Assembly (NCBI GenBank): GCA_003507475.1
Contig: DNVQ01000044.1
Coordinates: 1-33,627, forward strand
From: Candidatus Moraniibacteriota bacterium
Lineage (GTDB): Bacteria > Patescibacteriota > Minisyncoccia > Moranbacterales > UBA9337
Reading direction: 5' to 3'
Length of the DNA: 33,627 nt
The notes under the pieces are model-generated. The model made no database searches and was not told the origin of the DNA. It saw only the letters and a list, made by a program, of their open reading frames with translations. Position 1 is the first letter of the stretch. Every line of letters starts with the position of its first letter. A program made the position numbers and the translations under genes. Positions 22,462 through 30,585 of this stretch are shown piece by piece.

Positions 22462-22499
22462 CAAGGCTCAACCTTAAATGCCCCCAAGGTTGAGCCTTG
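22462..22499. repeat. Hairpin AAGGCTCAACCTT, copy 2
   Basis: CAAGGCTCAACCTT (22462-22475) pairs with AAGGTTGAGCCTTG (22486-22499). The arms match the terminator at 82-119. Here the T-run is absent, so this is a repeat rather than an obvious terminator. Confidence 0.6.
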
Positions 22500-22573
22500 A
22501 GAAAATCCAAAAACGAATCCCGTATTAATTTCTGAAATTCTGTCTACCAACCGCTTCAATTTTAATCTATAAA

Positions 22574-22604
22574 CAAAAAACACTAACCCTTATTTGATTA
22601 GTGT
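22574..22604 (-). terminator. Terminator of the decayed tRNA-Lys copy
   Basis: ACACTAATC and GGGTTAGTGT arms with a T-run on the minus strand. Closely related in sequence to the terminator of the intact tRNA-Lys (22736-22763), which shows that the whole gene-plus-terminator unit was duplicated. Confidence 0.65.
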
Positions 22605-22609
22605 ATATG

Positions 22610-22715
22610 TGCGCCGTGGGGGATTCCTATCTACCGGCAGGCAGGCGAGCCCTCGACCATCAGCTTAAAAGCCCTGAAAGCTATTCACTTTCAGCTCTCC
22701 CAACTGAGCTTCTCG
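22610..22715 (-). pseudogene. Decayed tandem copy of tRNA-Lys
   Basis: The 3' acceptor strand, T-stem, variable and anticodon 3' region match the intact tRNA-Lys almost base for base. In the T-loop three bases are replaced by a 23-base insert containing CCGGCAGGCAGG. The anticodon stem/D-arm junction carries about 16 extra bases able to form a CTGAAAG/CTTTCAG hairpin. The 5' acceptor strand no longer pairs with the 3' strand. The product cannot be a working tRNA. Confidence 0.75.
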
Positions 22716-22735
22716 ATTTTAATCTTTATAAAAAT

Positions 22736-22763
22736 AAAAAACACCAACCTTAAAAGATTAGTG
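22736..22763 (-). terminator. Terminator of tRNA-Lys
   Basis: CACTAATCTT and AAGGTTGGTG arms on the minus strand, followed by TTTTTTATTTTT, 12 bases beyond the tRNA 3' end. Confidence 0.7.
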
Positions 22764-22774
22764 AGTTTAATATG

Positions 22775-22847
22775 TGCGCCGTGGGGGATTCGAACCCTCG
22801 ACCATCAGCTTAAAAGGCTGTTGCTCTACCAACTGAGCTAACGGCGC
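22775..22847 (-). tRNA. tRNA-Lys (anticodon UUU)
   Basis: Acceptor stem GCGCCGT/ACGGCGC with discriminator A, D-arm GCTC...GAGC, anticodon loop CTTTTAA (UUU), T-arm with TTCGAAT. CCA is not encoded. An A-A opposition at the top of the anticodon stem and one A-C in the T-stem are mild defects. Confidence 0.95.
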
Positions 22848-22943
22848 ATATCTTTTAAAACAAATAAAACATATTCCCAAAAATTTAGGAATTATTTATT
22901 TGGTTATTTTCATTAACTACAGGCAAATGTACAATACTATAAA

Positions 22944-22971
22944 ATTATAGCTTTTCTAAAATAAAAGTCAA
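22944..22971 (-). promoter_or_regulatory. Promoter of tRNA-Lys
   Basis: TTGACT (22966-22971), a 16-base spacer and TATAAT (22944-22949) on the minus strand, giving a precursor with a 5' leader of about 90 bases. Confidence 0.65.
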
Positions 22972-22983
22972 CCCCACGCACAG

Positions 22984-23011
22984 AGTCATATGTCATTCGT
23001 CATTAGTCATC
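22984..23011. repeat. Heptamer array, 4 copies (NGTCATN)
   Basis: AGTCATA, TGTCATT, CGTCATT, AGTCATC between tRNA-Lys and tRNA-His. The unit is close to in-gene array 2 of prmC. Confidence 0.75.
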
Positions 23012-23081
23012 AAAATAATTAACTACCCAACCGCTTACTTCATACTTTCCAATTTTGTCATCCCAAACTTTATCATAATCT

Positions 23082-23113
23082 ATTCCTAAATTCTTAAATT
23101 CCTAAATTCTCAC
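23082..23113. repeat. Octamer array, 4 copies (ATTCYTAA)
   Basis: ATTCCTAA, ATTCTTAA, ATTCCTAA, ATTCTCAC. Between it and the previous array is a single TTTTGTCATCCC end resembling the element at 32644. The 22848-23205 spacer shows no protein gene. Confidence 0.7.
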
Positions 23114-23205
23114 ATTCTAATTCAAAAAGCTCTTGATTTCTTATTTTTCATGTGTTATCATTTTCAAGTAATGCTTTTTATTTACAAAAAAGAAGTCTAT
23201 AGAGT

Positions 23206-23277
23206 GGCGGGTATAGTTCAATGGTAGAACACCAGTTTGTGGCACTGGTTATCAGGGTCCGATTCCCTGTACTCGCC
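23206..23277 (+). tRNA. tRNA-His (anticodon GUG)
   Basis: Acceptor GCGGGTA/TACTCGC with the extra G at -1 opposite discriminator C, as required for HisRS. The anticodon loop TTGTGGC gives GUG. T-loop has TCCGATT rather than TTCGA. No encoded CCA. Confidence 0.95.
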
Positions 23278-23308
23278 CCTGTGTAGATTTCTAGATACTT
23301 ATTTAAGC

Positions 23309-23380
23309 GCCCTTGTGGTGAAATGGATATCACACTTGGCTTCGGACCAAGCATTTCAGGTTCGAGTCCTGACGAGGGCA
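23309..23380 (+). tRNA. tRNA-Arg (anticodon UCG)
   Basis: Acceptor GCCCTTG/CGAGGGC with discriminator A; anticodon stem CTTGG/CCAAG with loop CTTCGGA; T-arm with TTCGAGT. No encoded CCA. Thirty-one bases after tRNA-His, so one transcript. Confidence 0.95.
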
Positions 23381-23429
23381 CAAACTCAATACAACAATAA
23401 AGCTGCAAACCTTCATTTGGTTAATAACA

Positions 23430-23458
23430 AAAAAGCACCATCGTTGTGGTGTTTTTTG
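23430..23458 (+). terminator. Terminator of the tRNA-His/tRNA-Arg unit
   Basis: CACCA and TGGTG with loop TCGTTG, followed by TTTTTT. It stands 50 bases after tRNA-Arg. Confidence 0.8.
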
Positions 23459-23548
23459 TTTACAAAATATTTCATGCTTTCTCAGGCAATGCAGAGAATT
23501 ATATTAAAAAAATTAAATTTTAATAATACATAAAATATTTATTATATT

Positions 23549-23896
23549 TTATTTCTTTATATCAAAAATATCACGCACATTTTCAGAAATATCGCGATTA
23601 TAAATCATTTCTCTCTCTTTTGATTTTTCCACAACCACATTAAAATCATTTAGCTTAAAATCAGTCTCCCCACTCTTTAAATTTTCCAGATAAGCACGCT
23701 TCCTATCCTCATCCCAAACTGAAGAATAAATATATTTATAAATCAAAACACTGCTAAAAATAGACATGATTAAAAAAAATAGCATAAACAACAATTCAGA
23801 ATGGTTTAAAAAAAATTCAAAAGTAGATTCCTTAATTTTAGTAAAATTAAAGTTTTCCTTATTAAATTTTAATATCTTTTTATTTTGCTCCATCAT
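23549..23896 (-). CDS. Last gene of the pilus operon, single-pass membrane protein
   Basis: 115 residues with one transmembrane helix at about 34-52 (ELLFMLFFLIMSIFSSVLIY) and a polar C-terminal part. It overlaps pilO by 17 bases, so it belongs to the operon. Its position is that of PilP, but it has no lipobox and no recognisable PilP domain. It may be a lineage-specific pilus-assembly subunit. Confidence 0.7.
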   Translation of the reverse strand: MMEQNKKILKFNKENFNFTKIKESTFEFFLNHSELLFMLFFLIMSIFSSVLIYKYIYSSVWDEDRKRAYLENLKSGETDFKLNDFNVVVEKSKEREMIYNRDISENVRDIFDIKK

Positions 23897-24605
23897 TTTT
23901 TTCTAAAGAATAAAATATTACATCTAAATCAGAATTAAGTAAAAGTTTCTCCTTAATCTTATTTCCATCTTCTGAGCTCAGTGATTCATTACTAGAATTG
24001 AGAGCATTAATTCCTTCTGTAGAATTATTACTTTCAACACCAGATTCATCTTCTAGAACAATTTCTTTGGATAAAATTTTAAAAGAAGTTACACTGTTAT
24101 AATATTTTATATTATTTAATTTATCTACAAACTTTATCAATCCGTTATAATCCCCAATTAAGTTTATTTTTATTGAAAAAAAGTTCTCAGATGGCAAAGA
24201 TTTTAACAGTTCATTTTCTTCCTTATTCGCTTTATCTTTTTTTACTTCCAGTATTTTTTTATTTTCTTCATCAACTGATATTTTTATTCTATTGCCAGTT
24301 TTTTGTGCTATTAGCTCAAGTTCCTTGACTAAAAATACAATATTATCCTTATGAAATACCGTTCCCAAATTCTCTTTTTTACTATCCACTTCCTCAAAGT
24401 TACTTTTTAAAATATTTAATTTACTCAATTTATTTTCACTATTTTGAATCTCAAGCAACTTCATTTGAACCGAATCATAATCGCTTCTCAAAGAATTAAG
24501 AGATGGAAGGATGACAAAAAAAATAAAACAAACCCAGATTACAGCGAGAACTCCAATAATCAAGTATAATTTATTTTTCTTAAAAAAATTGTTATTTTTT
24601 TTCAT
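23880..24605 (-). CDS. pilO: Type IV pilus inner-membrane protein PilO-like
   Basis: 241 residues. Transmembrane helix at about 13-33, coiled-coil about 35-80, then the ferredoxin-like periplasmic region with NFFSIKINLIGDYNGLIKFVDKLNNIKYYN, the typical PilO pattern of a separated small domain. A Ser/Asn-rich loop near 205-220 is unusual. PilO pairs with PilN to link PilM to the pilus machine. It overlaps pilN by 14 bases. Confidence 0.87.
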   Translation of the reverse strand: MKKNNNFFKKNKLYLIIGVLAVIWVCFIFFVILPSLNSLRSDYDSVQMKLLEIQNSENKLSKLNILKSNFEEVDSKKENLGTVFHKDNIVFLVKELELIAQKTGNRIKISVDEENKKILEVKKDKANKEENELLKSLPSENFFSIKINLIGDYNGLIKFVDKLNNIKYYNSVTSFKILSKEIVLEDESGVESNNSTEGINALNSSNESLSSEDGNKIKEKLLLNSDLDVIFYSLEKNDGAK

Positions 24606-25155
24606 AGCTATTTAAACATTTCATATTAACATCAAGAGTTAACTCAAATTCGATATTTTCTCTTAAAACTATATTATTCAGAGGAATATTTATATTTTCA
24701 AAACAACCATTTTTTTGAATATCATCTTTCATTTTTATTAAAACATCTCTATTTTTAGCCACTCCCTTTAAAACTACATTTAATCCGGTTCCATCTATGG
24801 AAGTTAGTGTCGCCTCCTGGGGCAATAATAATGAAAGCCTATTAAACACAGATACCCAATCAATATTAAATCTTTGAATTTTTTTTATAAACTCAACTCT
24901 AATACTAGCCTCCTTTAAACTTTCTTCATATTTTTTTATTTCGACATATTCGCCGCTTGAATCCTTTACGGCAAGTTGTTGATTGATGCTGCTTAACTGA
25001 TATTTGGAAATAGCGTCAATCCCCTTAATTGCAACAAAAAAAAGAAGTGTGATAATAATTATCATAATTTCTTGCAAAATCACAAACTTCAGTATTTTAT
25101 TATTTTTTATTTTCTTTTCCTTCGCTTTAGGCAAAAGATTTAATTTTACTTTCAT
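24592..25155 (-). CDS. pilN: Type IV pilus protein PilN-like
   Basis: 187 residues. Short cytoplasmic N terminus with the PilM-binding INLLP-like motif (VKLNLLPKAKEKK), a transmembrane helix at about 24-44, then a coiled-coil and a small periplasmic domain (LTSIDGTGLNVVLKGVAKNRDVLIKM). It sits between pilM and pilO in the conserved order and overlaps pilO. Confidence 0.9.
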   Translation of the reverse strand: MKVKLNLLPKAKEKKIKNNKILKFVILQEIMIIIITLLFFVAIKGIDAISKYQLSSINQQLAVKDSSGEYVEIKKYEESLKEASIRVEFIKKIQRFNIDWVSVFNRLSLLLPQEATLTSIDGTGLNVVLKGVAKNRDVLIKMKDDIQKNGCFENINIPLNNIVLRENIEFELTLDVNMKCLNSYEKK

Positions 25156-25181
25156 ATTGAAATAAATATATAAAAACTCTT

Positions 25182-26252
25182 TTACTTACCCCCTAGTGCC
25201 AAACCGATCGCCACAATATAATCAATTACATTATCTTTTTTTATCATAGGAACATCTTTAATACTGGAAAGCATACCTTCCCTAACATCTCCCTCCGTAG
25301 CCTCCATTCCCAAATTTTTTGATAAATATGGAATCAAACCCTTAGCCTTGGACATTTTTCCACAAATAATAACCCTATCAACAGAGGATGAATATTTTAA
25401 ACCATCCAAATAAAAATCTATTGTTCTTTTTATCTCCTCAACCAACCCCTTTAAAATTGGATCAATGGCATCAAATAAGGCATCATCTTCAAAGAATAGG
25501 CCCACACCATCTTTTTCTTCTATCTCTTGAGCCTTCTGATCTGATATGTTAAATTTTTTTGCTATTGCTCCAATTATATTTTTTTCTGAAATGGGAACAC
25601 TCGAAGCAAAACAAGGAATATTCTTTATGGCAAAAATGAAACTGGTTTTGTTTTTATCTATATTTACTATTAGAGATGTTTTTGGGGCACTCTGTTCACT
25701 TATAAGACTTCTCGCTATGGCAGTTGTTTCAGATTCAATTCCAATAACTTCCAAGCCAAATTCCTCTAAAATCTCCAGGTATTGATTAACTACTTTTTTA
25801 GCAGTTGCTAAAACCAACACCTTCATATCTCCATCATTATTGTTATTATCAAAAATATTGCCCACCAATTGCCAATCATAATAAACTTGATCAAGAGAAA
25901 GAGGGATATTGGCTTCAATCTCCCATTTTATAGCTTCACTAATCTCCTTTTCACTCATAGCCGGCATAGAAATCAATCTCAAAAAAGACTTCGACTCAGA
26001 TAAAGCTAATCTGATTTTTTTTGTTTTTATTTTTTTAGGCTTAGTACTTTTTATTAATTTATCCAAAGCTTTAAAGAATTCATCTTTATTAATGATTTCT
26101 CCATCAGCTACAATTCCTTTGGGTATATTTATCGAGCCGTAATTTTTAATCTTTCTGTCTTCAATTCTAACAATTCTCAAAATATCGTCCTCAATACTTA
26201 AACCGGAAACATCATCTTTAAAATCAATAATTTTTTTATTTAAAAATCCCAT
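25182..26252 (-). CDS. pilM: Type IV pilus assembly ATPase-fold protein PilM
   Basis: 356 residues, usual PilM length. Actin/FtsA-like fold: N-terminal VSGLSIEDDILRIVRIEDRKI, MSEKEISEAIKWEIEANIPLSLDQVYYDW (a hallmark stretch of PilM), phosphate-binding LIVNIDKNKTSFIFAI, and RVIICGKMSKAKGL near 290. It is cytoplasmic and binds the PilN N terminus. Confidence 0.93.
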   Translation of the reverse strand: MGFLNKKIIDFKDDVSGLSIEDDILRIVRIEDRKIKNYGSINIPKGIVADGEIINKDEFFKALDKLIKSTKPKKIKTKKIRLALSESKSFLRLISMPAMSEKEISEAIKWEIEANIPLSLDQVYYDWQLVGNIFDNNNNDGDMKVLVLATAKKVVNQYLEILEEFGLEVIGIESETTAIARSLISEQSAPKTSLIVNIDKNKTSFIFAIKNIPCFASSVPISEKNIIGAIAKKFNISDQKAQEIEEKDGVGLFFEDDALFDAIDPILKGLVEEIKRTIDFYLDGLKYSSSVDRVIICGKMSKAKGLIPYLSKNLGMEATEGDVREGMLSSIKDVPMIKKDNVIDYIVAIGLALGGK

Positions 26253-26313
26253 TTTATTTTTGCTTTTTTATTTTAATTTTATTTTTGTTGCCTTCAGATA
26301 AAGTTTTTAATAT

Positions 26314-27747
26314 CTATATTTCCTCCCAAGAATCAATAGCATAATCTGTTCCGGTTGGGAAATAAGGAGGAGGATAATACAACAAATTATTATCAAAAAT
26401 AATATCCCTATTTACATATCCTTCCGAAAAGGTTCCATCGGAATAAGCCCAAGCAAAACCATACCTTTGCTTAGTTACAATTGCTCCATAAATTGTGATA
26501 GAGTCCTTATCATTATTATATTTCTCCCTACCCACTCTTCCGGTAGTAGCTAAAAGCACCCCATCTATTCTTAAATCATTTTCACTATCTTTTGTAACCT
26601 CCACATCATTTTGCGCTACTAATCCAATAATATCACTTCCGTCATAATTAGTATAGCGCAAATCTCTTTTTAGATAAATATTTTTATTAGCAGCCGCGCC
26701 AGTTAGATCAGCTGCCACTATAGTTACTCGCTTATTGCTTAAAGTTCCCTCTACCCAAACATCGTCTTCCACAAAAATAACACCATCATTCGGAATAGTA
26801 TAAGTAACATAGGCTGACTGATTATTAACTTCATTATTAGACATGCTAGTAACTCTTGAAACTCGCATAGTTCCATTTGCTTGCAAGATTATATGTCTTC
26901 CGTGATTAGCGTTATTGAAATAAATTCCGTTGGTAGAAACAATTACACCATTTGAATTACCGCTACAATAACTTCCTACATTTGTACAACCAGACTCAGT
27001 TTTCATGTCAGCTATATCTGCTAAAATACTATTAAAATCCTTAGGAGGGACAGGAAAATTTCTCCCAGCCACAAATATATCCGTACGTGCCGGAACTGCA
27101 GTTGGAGGATAAGGATCAATCGGAGAAATATGTGTGTGCACCCCAAACTCTTTCGTGGAACCTCCATGATCAGGATCGTTATAAGTTGACATTGAGCTAC
27201 TCACAATATTATGAGCCACCCCGTCAAATCTCACTCCTCCATTTGCATGAATCAAACCTATTATATCAGTTTCCTGACCAAACCTAATATCTGAATCGCA
27301 CAAAACTACGTACTCACTCCAGGCCGGCTGTCTAAATCGAACCCTCACCGTTCTTTTTAAATTTTCATTTTTGTAAGTCCAACCTGTTACCTCGGCAATC
27401 ACGATAGTTGAATTTGCCACTGGAGGAGTAACTGTAATACTGTAAGAACCTACCCCCTTAAAATCGTCTTCATAAGGAGTTCCCACCCCATAAGGTGTTC
27501 CGGAAGCCCAAAATTGTCTTATTTGTTTTTTTGTTAAACCCGCTATCTGATGAGCCAAATACCAACGATAAAAATAAACACCCGCCTCCGCTATTTGCAA
27601 AGATTCCTCTTTTGATTCTCGATTAATTCCAAACTGCATATTACTTACCACCACTTTCATTGAGGCGGTTAAAAATATAGAGACAATCGTGATTATTATC
27701 AATGTGTAGGCCAATATGGATCCCTTTTTTTTATCAAAATTTTTCAT
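26314..27747 (-). CDS. PilX/GspK-like minor pilus component with large extracellular domain
   Basis: 477 residues. The N terminus is KKKG followed by SILAYTLIIITIVSIFLTASM: a prepilin-type cleavage site and hydrophobic helix, but lacking the Glu at mature position 5 (it is Tyr), as in GspK/PilX-type initiating subunits. The helix continues to AEAGVYFYRWYLA, then a long beta-rich region of about 370 residues with two Cys. It probably caps the pilus tip. It is 61 bases upstream of pilM, in the same operon. Confidence 0.82.
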   Translation of the reverse strand: MKNFDKKKGSILAYTLIIITIVSIFLTASMKVVVSNMQFGINRESKEESLQIAEAGVYFYRWYLAHQIAGLTKKQIRQFWASGTPYGVGTPYEDDFKGVGSYSITVTPPVANSTIVIAEVTGWTYKNENLKRTVRVRFRQPAWSEYVVLCDSDIRFGQETDIIGLIHANGGVRFDGVAHNIVSSSMSTYNDPDHGGSTKEFGVHTHISPIDPYPPTAVPARTDIFVAGRNFPVPPKDFNSILADIADMKTESGCTNVGSYCSGNSNGVIVSTNGIYFNNANHGRHIILQANGTMRVSRVTSMSNNEVNNQSAYVTYTIPNDGVIFVEDDVWVEGTLSNKRVTIVAADLTGAAANKNIYLKRDLRYTNYDGSDIIGLVAQNDVEVTKDSENDLRIDGVLLATTGRVGREKYNNDKDSITIYGAIVTKQRYGFAWAYSDGTFSEGYVNRDIIFDNNLLYYPPPYFPTGTDYAIDSWEEI

Positions 27748-27754
27748 AACAATT

Positions 27755-28390
27755 TTATTTTATAGTATCATAATCACTCAAATTACGCAGTGAGGCATAC
27801 GACTCTATGTTTAAATCACCCTCCTTGCGATCAATGAAAAGATTTACTTCAATCATTCTAATATCGTTCAAATTACCAACTGTATCACTTATTATATTAT
27901 TTCCTCCATCATAAAAATAAAATAAAGGCTGAGTTCCATTATTAACGACATTCCTTATTAATACGAAACTCTCAGTATCTCCAGCTGGATAAACTGGAGG
28001 AAAGCCAGATGACTCGCTAGTTCCAACCATTAGATCTGTGCCATTCAAATAATAATGTACTTTTTCAACTACATCATCTTTGTCGATATCACTAAAAAAT
28101 TTTAAATCAAAACTACCGGCATTTAATATTGGATAAGATCCATCATCAGGATTTGTTGTTTTTCTTAAAACATTCGTAACTTCACTTACCCCTCTATTGG
28201 CAGCTATTGAAGATTCACTAGTATGAATTACTAAATTATAATTTTGCCAAGATTTAATAAATAACTGATTTACCCCCACCATTATAATAGAAAATATGGC
28301 AATAGTAACTATAACTTCAGAAAAAGTCATCCCTCGCCTAACTGACGAACGAATTTTTTTATATTTTTTTTTAAAAATAAATTTAATCAT
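27755..28390 (-). CDS. Type IV pseudopilin (short)
   Basis: 211 residues. Prepilin peptidase site RRG|MTFSEVIVTIAIF: cleavage after Gly20 and Glu at mature position 5. A hydrophobic helix follows, then a globular beta domain. The long basic leader (FIFKKKYKKIRSSVRRG) is typical. Eight bases separate it from the PilX-like gene. It is a minor pilin or the shaft precursor of a short pilus. Confidence 0.9.
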   Translation of the reverse strand: MIKFIFKKKYKKIRSSVRRGMTFSEVIVTIAIFSIIMVGVNQLFIKSWQNYNLVIHTSESSIAANRGVSEVTNVLRKTTNPDDGSYPILNAGSFDLKFFSDIDKDDVVEKVHYYLNGTDLMVGTSESSGFPPVYPAGDTESFVLIRNVVNNGTQPLFYFYDGGNNIISDTVGNLNDIRMIEVNLFIDRKEGDLNIESYASLRNLSDYDTIK

Positions 28391-28404
28391 TATTATAATA
28401 TCTT

Positions 28405-29805
28405 TTAAATAATAGGATCTAATACTATATTCTTTTCCACTAAATGATCAATAACGACGCTATCTGCTTCATCTTGATAATTAGGTGCGGACACCAGTAT
28501 TTCATAAGTTTCGCCAGATTGTAATGGGGTGGTAGAGTTTTCTGGAAAATAGACATAACCATACTTATCACTAGTAAGCGTCACGTCGTAACCAAGAGTG
28601 GTATTTCTTAATTGAACTGTGGCGCCCGCAATTATTGAAGCTGTAATTGAATCCTTTATTCCAACATAAACCGAGTCAATATTTAAATCCATAAATATAA
28701 CATCAGTAGAAAAAATAGCTCCGGGAACCAAATTGAAAGCAGCTGGCATCAAATCATCTCCATTTACAATCTTTCTAAATTTATAACTTCCACTTGCGTA
28801 ACTAAAATTATCTATTTTATACTGACCAGAATTAACATCTGTATCAGAAAATTCTCCATCCCCATCTGTAGTAATTGTATCAGAATAGCTAAAGACACCG
28901 GGGTCAACGGTTCCATCATCCATACGCCTTCCTCCGATTAATTCAAAAGTAACATCCGGCAAATCATTTCCAAAAGAATCTTTGGAATTAATTTGCATAT
29001 CTGAAAGTAAGTCGATCACCATCGTTTTTTCATTTAAAACCCCCTCTATAATGTTACTGTTAGCATCCTCTGGGATATAAGCCACTTCCGAAGGAGAATA
29101 GGTTCTCACAGTTTCATAATCAGATTTACTCATAGTAATTTTATAATTTTGCCCCAAGTCAGATGGTACTCCCTGCAAAAGCAAGTTTCCATTTGAATCA
29201 GTATGAGTAGAATAATTAGTAACTGGAGAATTATTACCATTGTAAATATTAACATTTACATTTCCCACGGGATTTCCAGCGCTATCGATTGAATTAATCG
29301 AAAAAGTTCCTCCACCTACGCTATTTTCCACTCCTGGAGGAACAAAGCGAGAGCTAAGAACCACTCTCTCACTTAAAGTTTCTTGACCCCACTTAACCAT
29401 TATCTCTGCAAATTTATAATCATTTGGCACATTATCATCTGGTGATCCATCAGCTATGCCATCCATTGGATCATCTTCATATCGAACATCCGTAGTTACA
29501 TGAAAAGTTTTATCACCTACTGTTATGCTCTCATCTGGATCAATTGAACCATTAGGGAGTCCACCCACAATGGCTACATCGTCATAGGCTAAATTACGAA
29601 GCATTTCCATCCTTTCATTCGCCAAAGAAACAGCAATAATTCTATTTTTAGAATTTAATATATATTTTGAACCAGCCGCAAAAACAGAATAAAAAGATAT
29701 CGTGGCTACCGAAAAAACAAATATTAAAACCAGAGTTTCTATAACAGAAACCCCTCTATGAATATTATTACTTTTTTTATTTTTATTTATTTTATTTATT
29801 TTCAT
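28405..29805 (-). CDS. Large pseudopilin with three carboxypeptidase-regulatory-like repeats
   Basis: 466 residues. Prepilin site RG|VSVIETLVLIFVFS, with Glu at mature position 5. After the helix and a small pilin head, three beta-sandwich repeats follow at about 167-240, 270-345 and 380-455, each with a SAGNPVGNVNV / DSFGNDLPDVTF / DSITASIIAGATV-type start and a DSNGN, DGDGE or DKYGY turn, the pattern of carboxypeptidase-regulatory/CnaB-like domains. An elongated adhesive or stalk pilin is likely. It is the first gene of the operon, with AGGGTGAG just before the ATG. Confidence 0.88.
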   Translation of the reverse strand: MKINKINKNKKSNNIHRGVSVIETLVLIFVFSVATISFYSVFAAGSKYILNSKNRIIAVSLANERMEMLRNLAYDDVAIVGGLPNGSIDPDESITVGDKTFHVTTDVRYEDDPMDGIADGSPDDNVPNDYKFAEIMVKWGQETLSERVVLSSRFVPPGVENSVGGGTFSINSIDSAGNPVGNVNVNIYNGNNSPVTNYSTHTDSNGNLLLQGVPSDLGQNYKITMSKSDYETVRTYSPSEVAYIPEDANSNIIEGVLNEKTMVIDLLSDMQINSKDSFGNDLPDVTFELIGGRRMDDGTVDPGVFSYSDTITTDGDGEFSDTDVNSGQYKIDNFSYASGSYKFRKIVNGDDLMPAAFNLVPGAIFSTDVIFMDLNIDSVYVGIKDSITASIIAGATVQLRNTTLGYDVTLTSDKYGYVYFPENSTTPLQSGETYEILVSAPNYQDEADSVVIDHLVEKNIVLDPII

Positions 29806-29839
29806 TTCTCACCCTAATAAAGAAAAACTATTTACTTTA

Positions 29840-29868
29840 ATTTTACACTAAAAAATAAAAAACATCAA
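29840..29868 (-). promoter_or_regulatory. Promoter of the pilus operon
   Basis: TTGATG (29863-29868), a 17-base spacer and TAAAAT (29840-29845) on the minus strand, about 35 bases before the first pilus gene. It overlaps the T-run of the receiver-gene terminator. Confidence 0.5.
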
Positions 29869-29892
29869 TTCTTAAAATTAATGTTTTTTAAA
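29856..29892 (-). terminator. Terminator of the receiver-domain gene
   Basis: AAAAAACAT and ATGTTTTTT arms extended by AATT pairs, just downstream of the stop at 29910. Confidence 0.75.
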
Positions 29893-29909
29893 TAATTTCC
29901 AATTTTACC

Positions 29910-30290
29910 CTATGATAATATTTCGCTGATTTTTTGTGATAACTCCCCTGGCGCAATGTGTGTTTTTGGGAAAAAAGCTGTTATGCCCATATTTTCAATT
30001 TTTTCCTGAGCTTCTATATCTACCGAAGCTGAGAGAACGACAACTGGAATATTTTTTAATTTTTCTTCTATTTTTAATTTAGCGATTATTTCTTCTCCGC
30101 TCATAGCTGGCATAACCATATCCACCATTATCAAATCAAATTCTTTTTCCATTGCCTCTTTAATCCCCCAAGCACCATTTTTAGCAAAAGTAACATCAAA
30201 ACCATCTTGCACTAACTTCCCTCCAAATATATCAATAAAAACATCCTCATCTTCTATCATCAATATTCTCTTACTTTGTGTTTTTTCCAT
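29910..30290 (-). CDS. CheY-like response regulator receiver protein
   Basis: 126 residues, receiver domain only. Acidic pair in MIEDED, phosphorylated Asp in LIMVDMVMP (near 57), conserved Thr/Ser in VVLSAS and Lys in FFPKTH. There is no DNA-binding output domain, so it signals through protein contacts, perhaps to the pilus motors encoded next door. No histidine kinase gene is in the window. It has its own promoter and terminator. Confidence 0.93.
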   Translation of the reverse strand: MEKTQSKRILMIEDEDVFIDIFGGKLVQDGFDVTFAKNGAWGIKEAMEKEFDLIMVDMVMPAMSGEEIIAKLKIEEKLKNIPVVVLSASVDIEAQEKIENMGITAFFPKTHIAPGELSQKISEILS

Positions 30291-30328
30291 AAAATAATTT
30301 TTGTAAAAAGTTAAACTCCTTACGCTTA

Positions 30329-30358
30329 ATTATATACTATTTTTAAACAAAAAAGCAA
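30329..30358 (-). promoter_or_regulatory. Promoter of the receiver gene
   Basis: TTGCTT (30353-30358), an 18-base spacer and TATAAT (30329-30334) on the minus strand. Confidence 0.45.
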
Positions 30359-30496
30359 ACGATTTTAGTTTATAAGGCTTGCCCTGTTAAATAATTAAAA
30401 AATTTAACTGGGTGAATAAAGTTCTTAAGGTTTTTAAAAATATTTTTTGAATCAAATATTAATTTTTTAATGCATTAAATCATTAGAAATTCATTC

Positions 30497-30524
30497 GAAA
30501 TTCAAAATTTGAAATTCGAAATTA
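30497..30524. repeat. Heptamer array, 4 copies (GAAATTC)
   Basis: GAAATTC, AAAATTT, GAAATTC, GAAATTA in the spacer after aspS. The 30291-30585 spacer also contains a degenerate CCCTGTTAAAT...ATTTAACTGGG palindrome (30381-30415), a possible fourth REP-like copy, and no gene. Confidence 0.7.
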
Positions 30525-30585
30525 ATTTACACAATATTTTATACTAAAATTATTTTTTGTTTCAATACTAAGATGCTAATACGTG

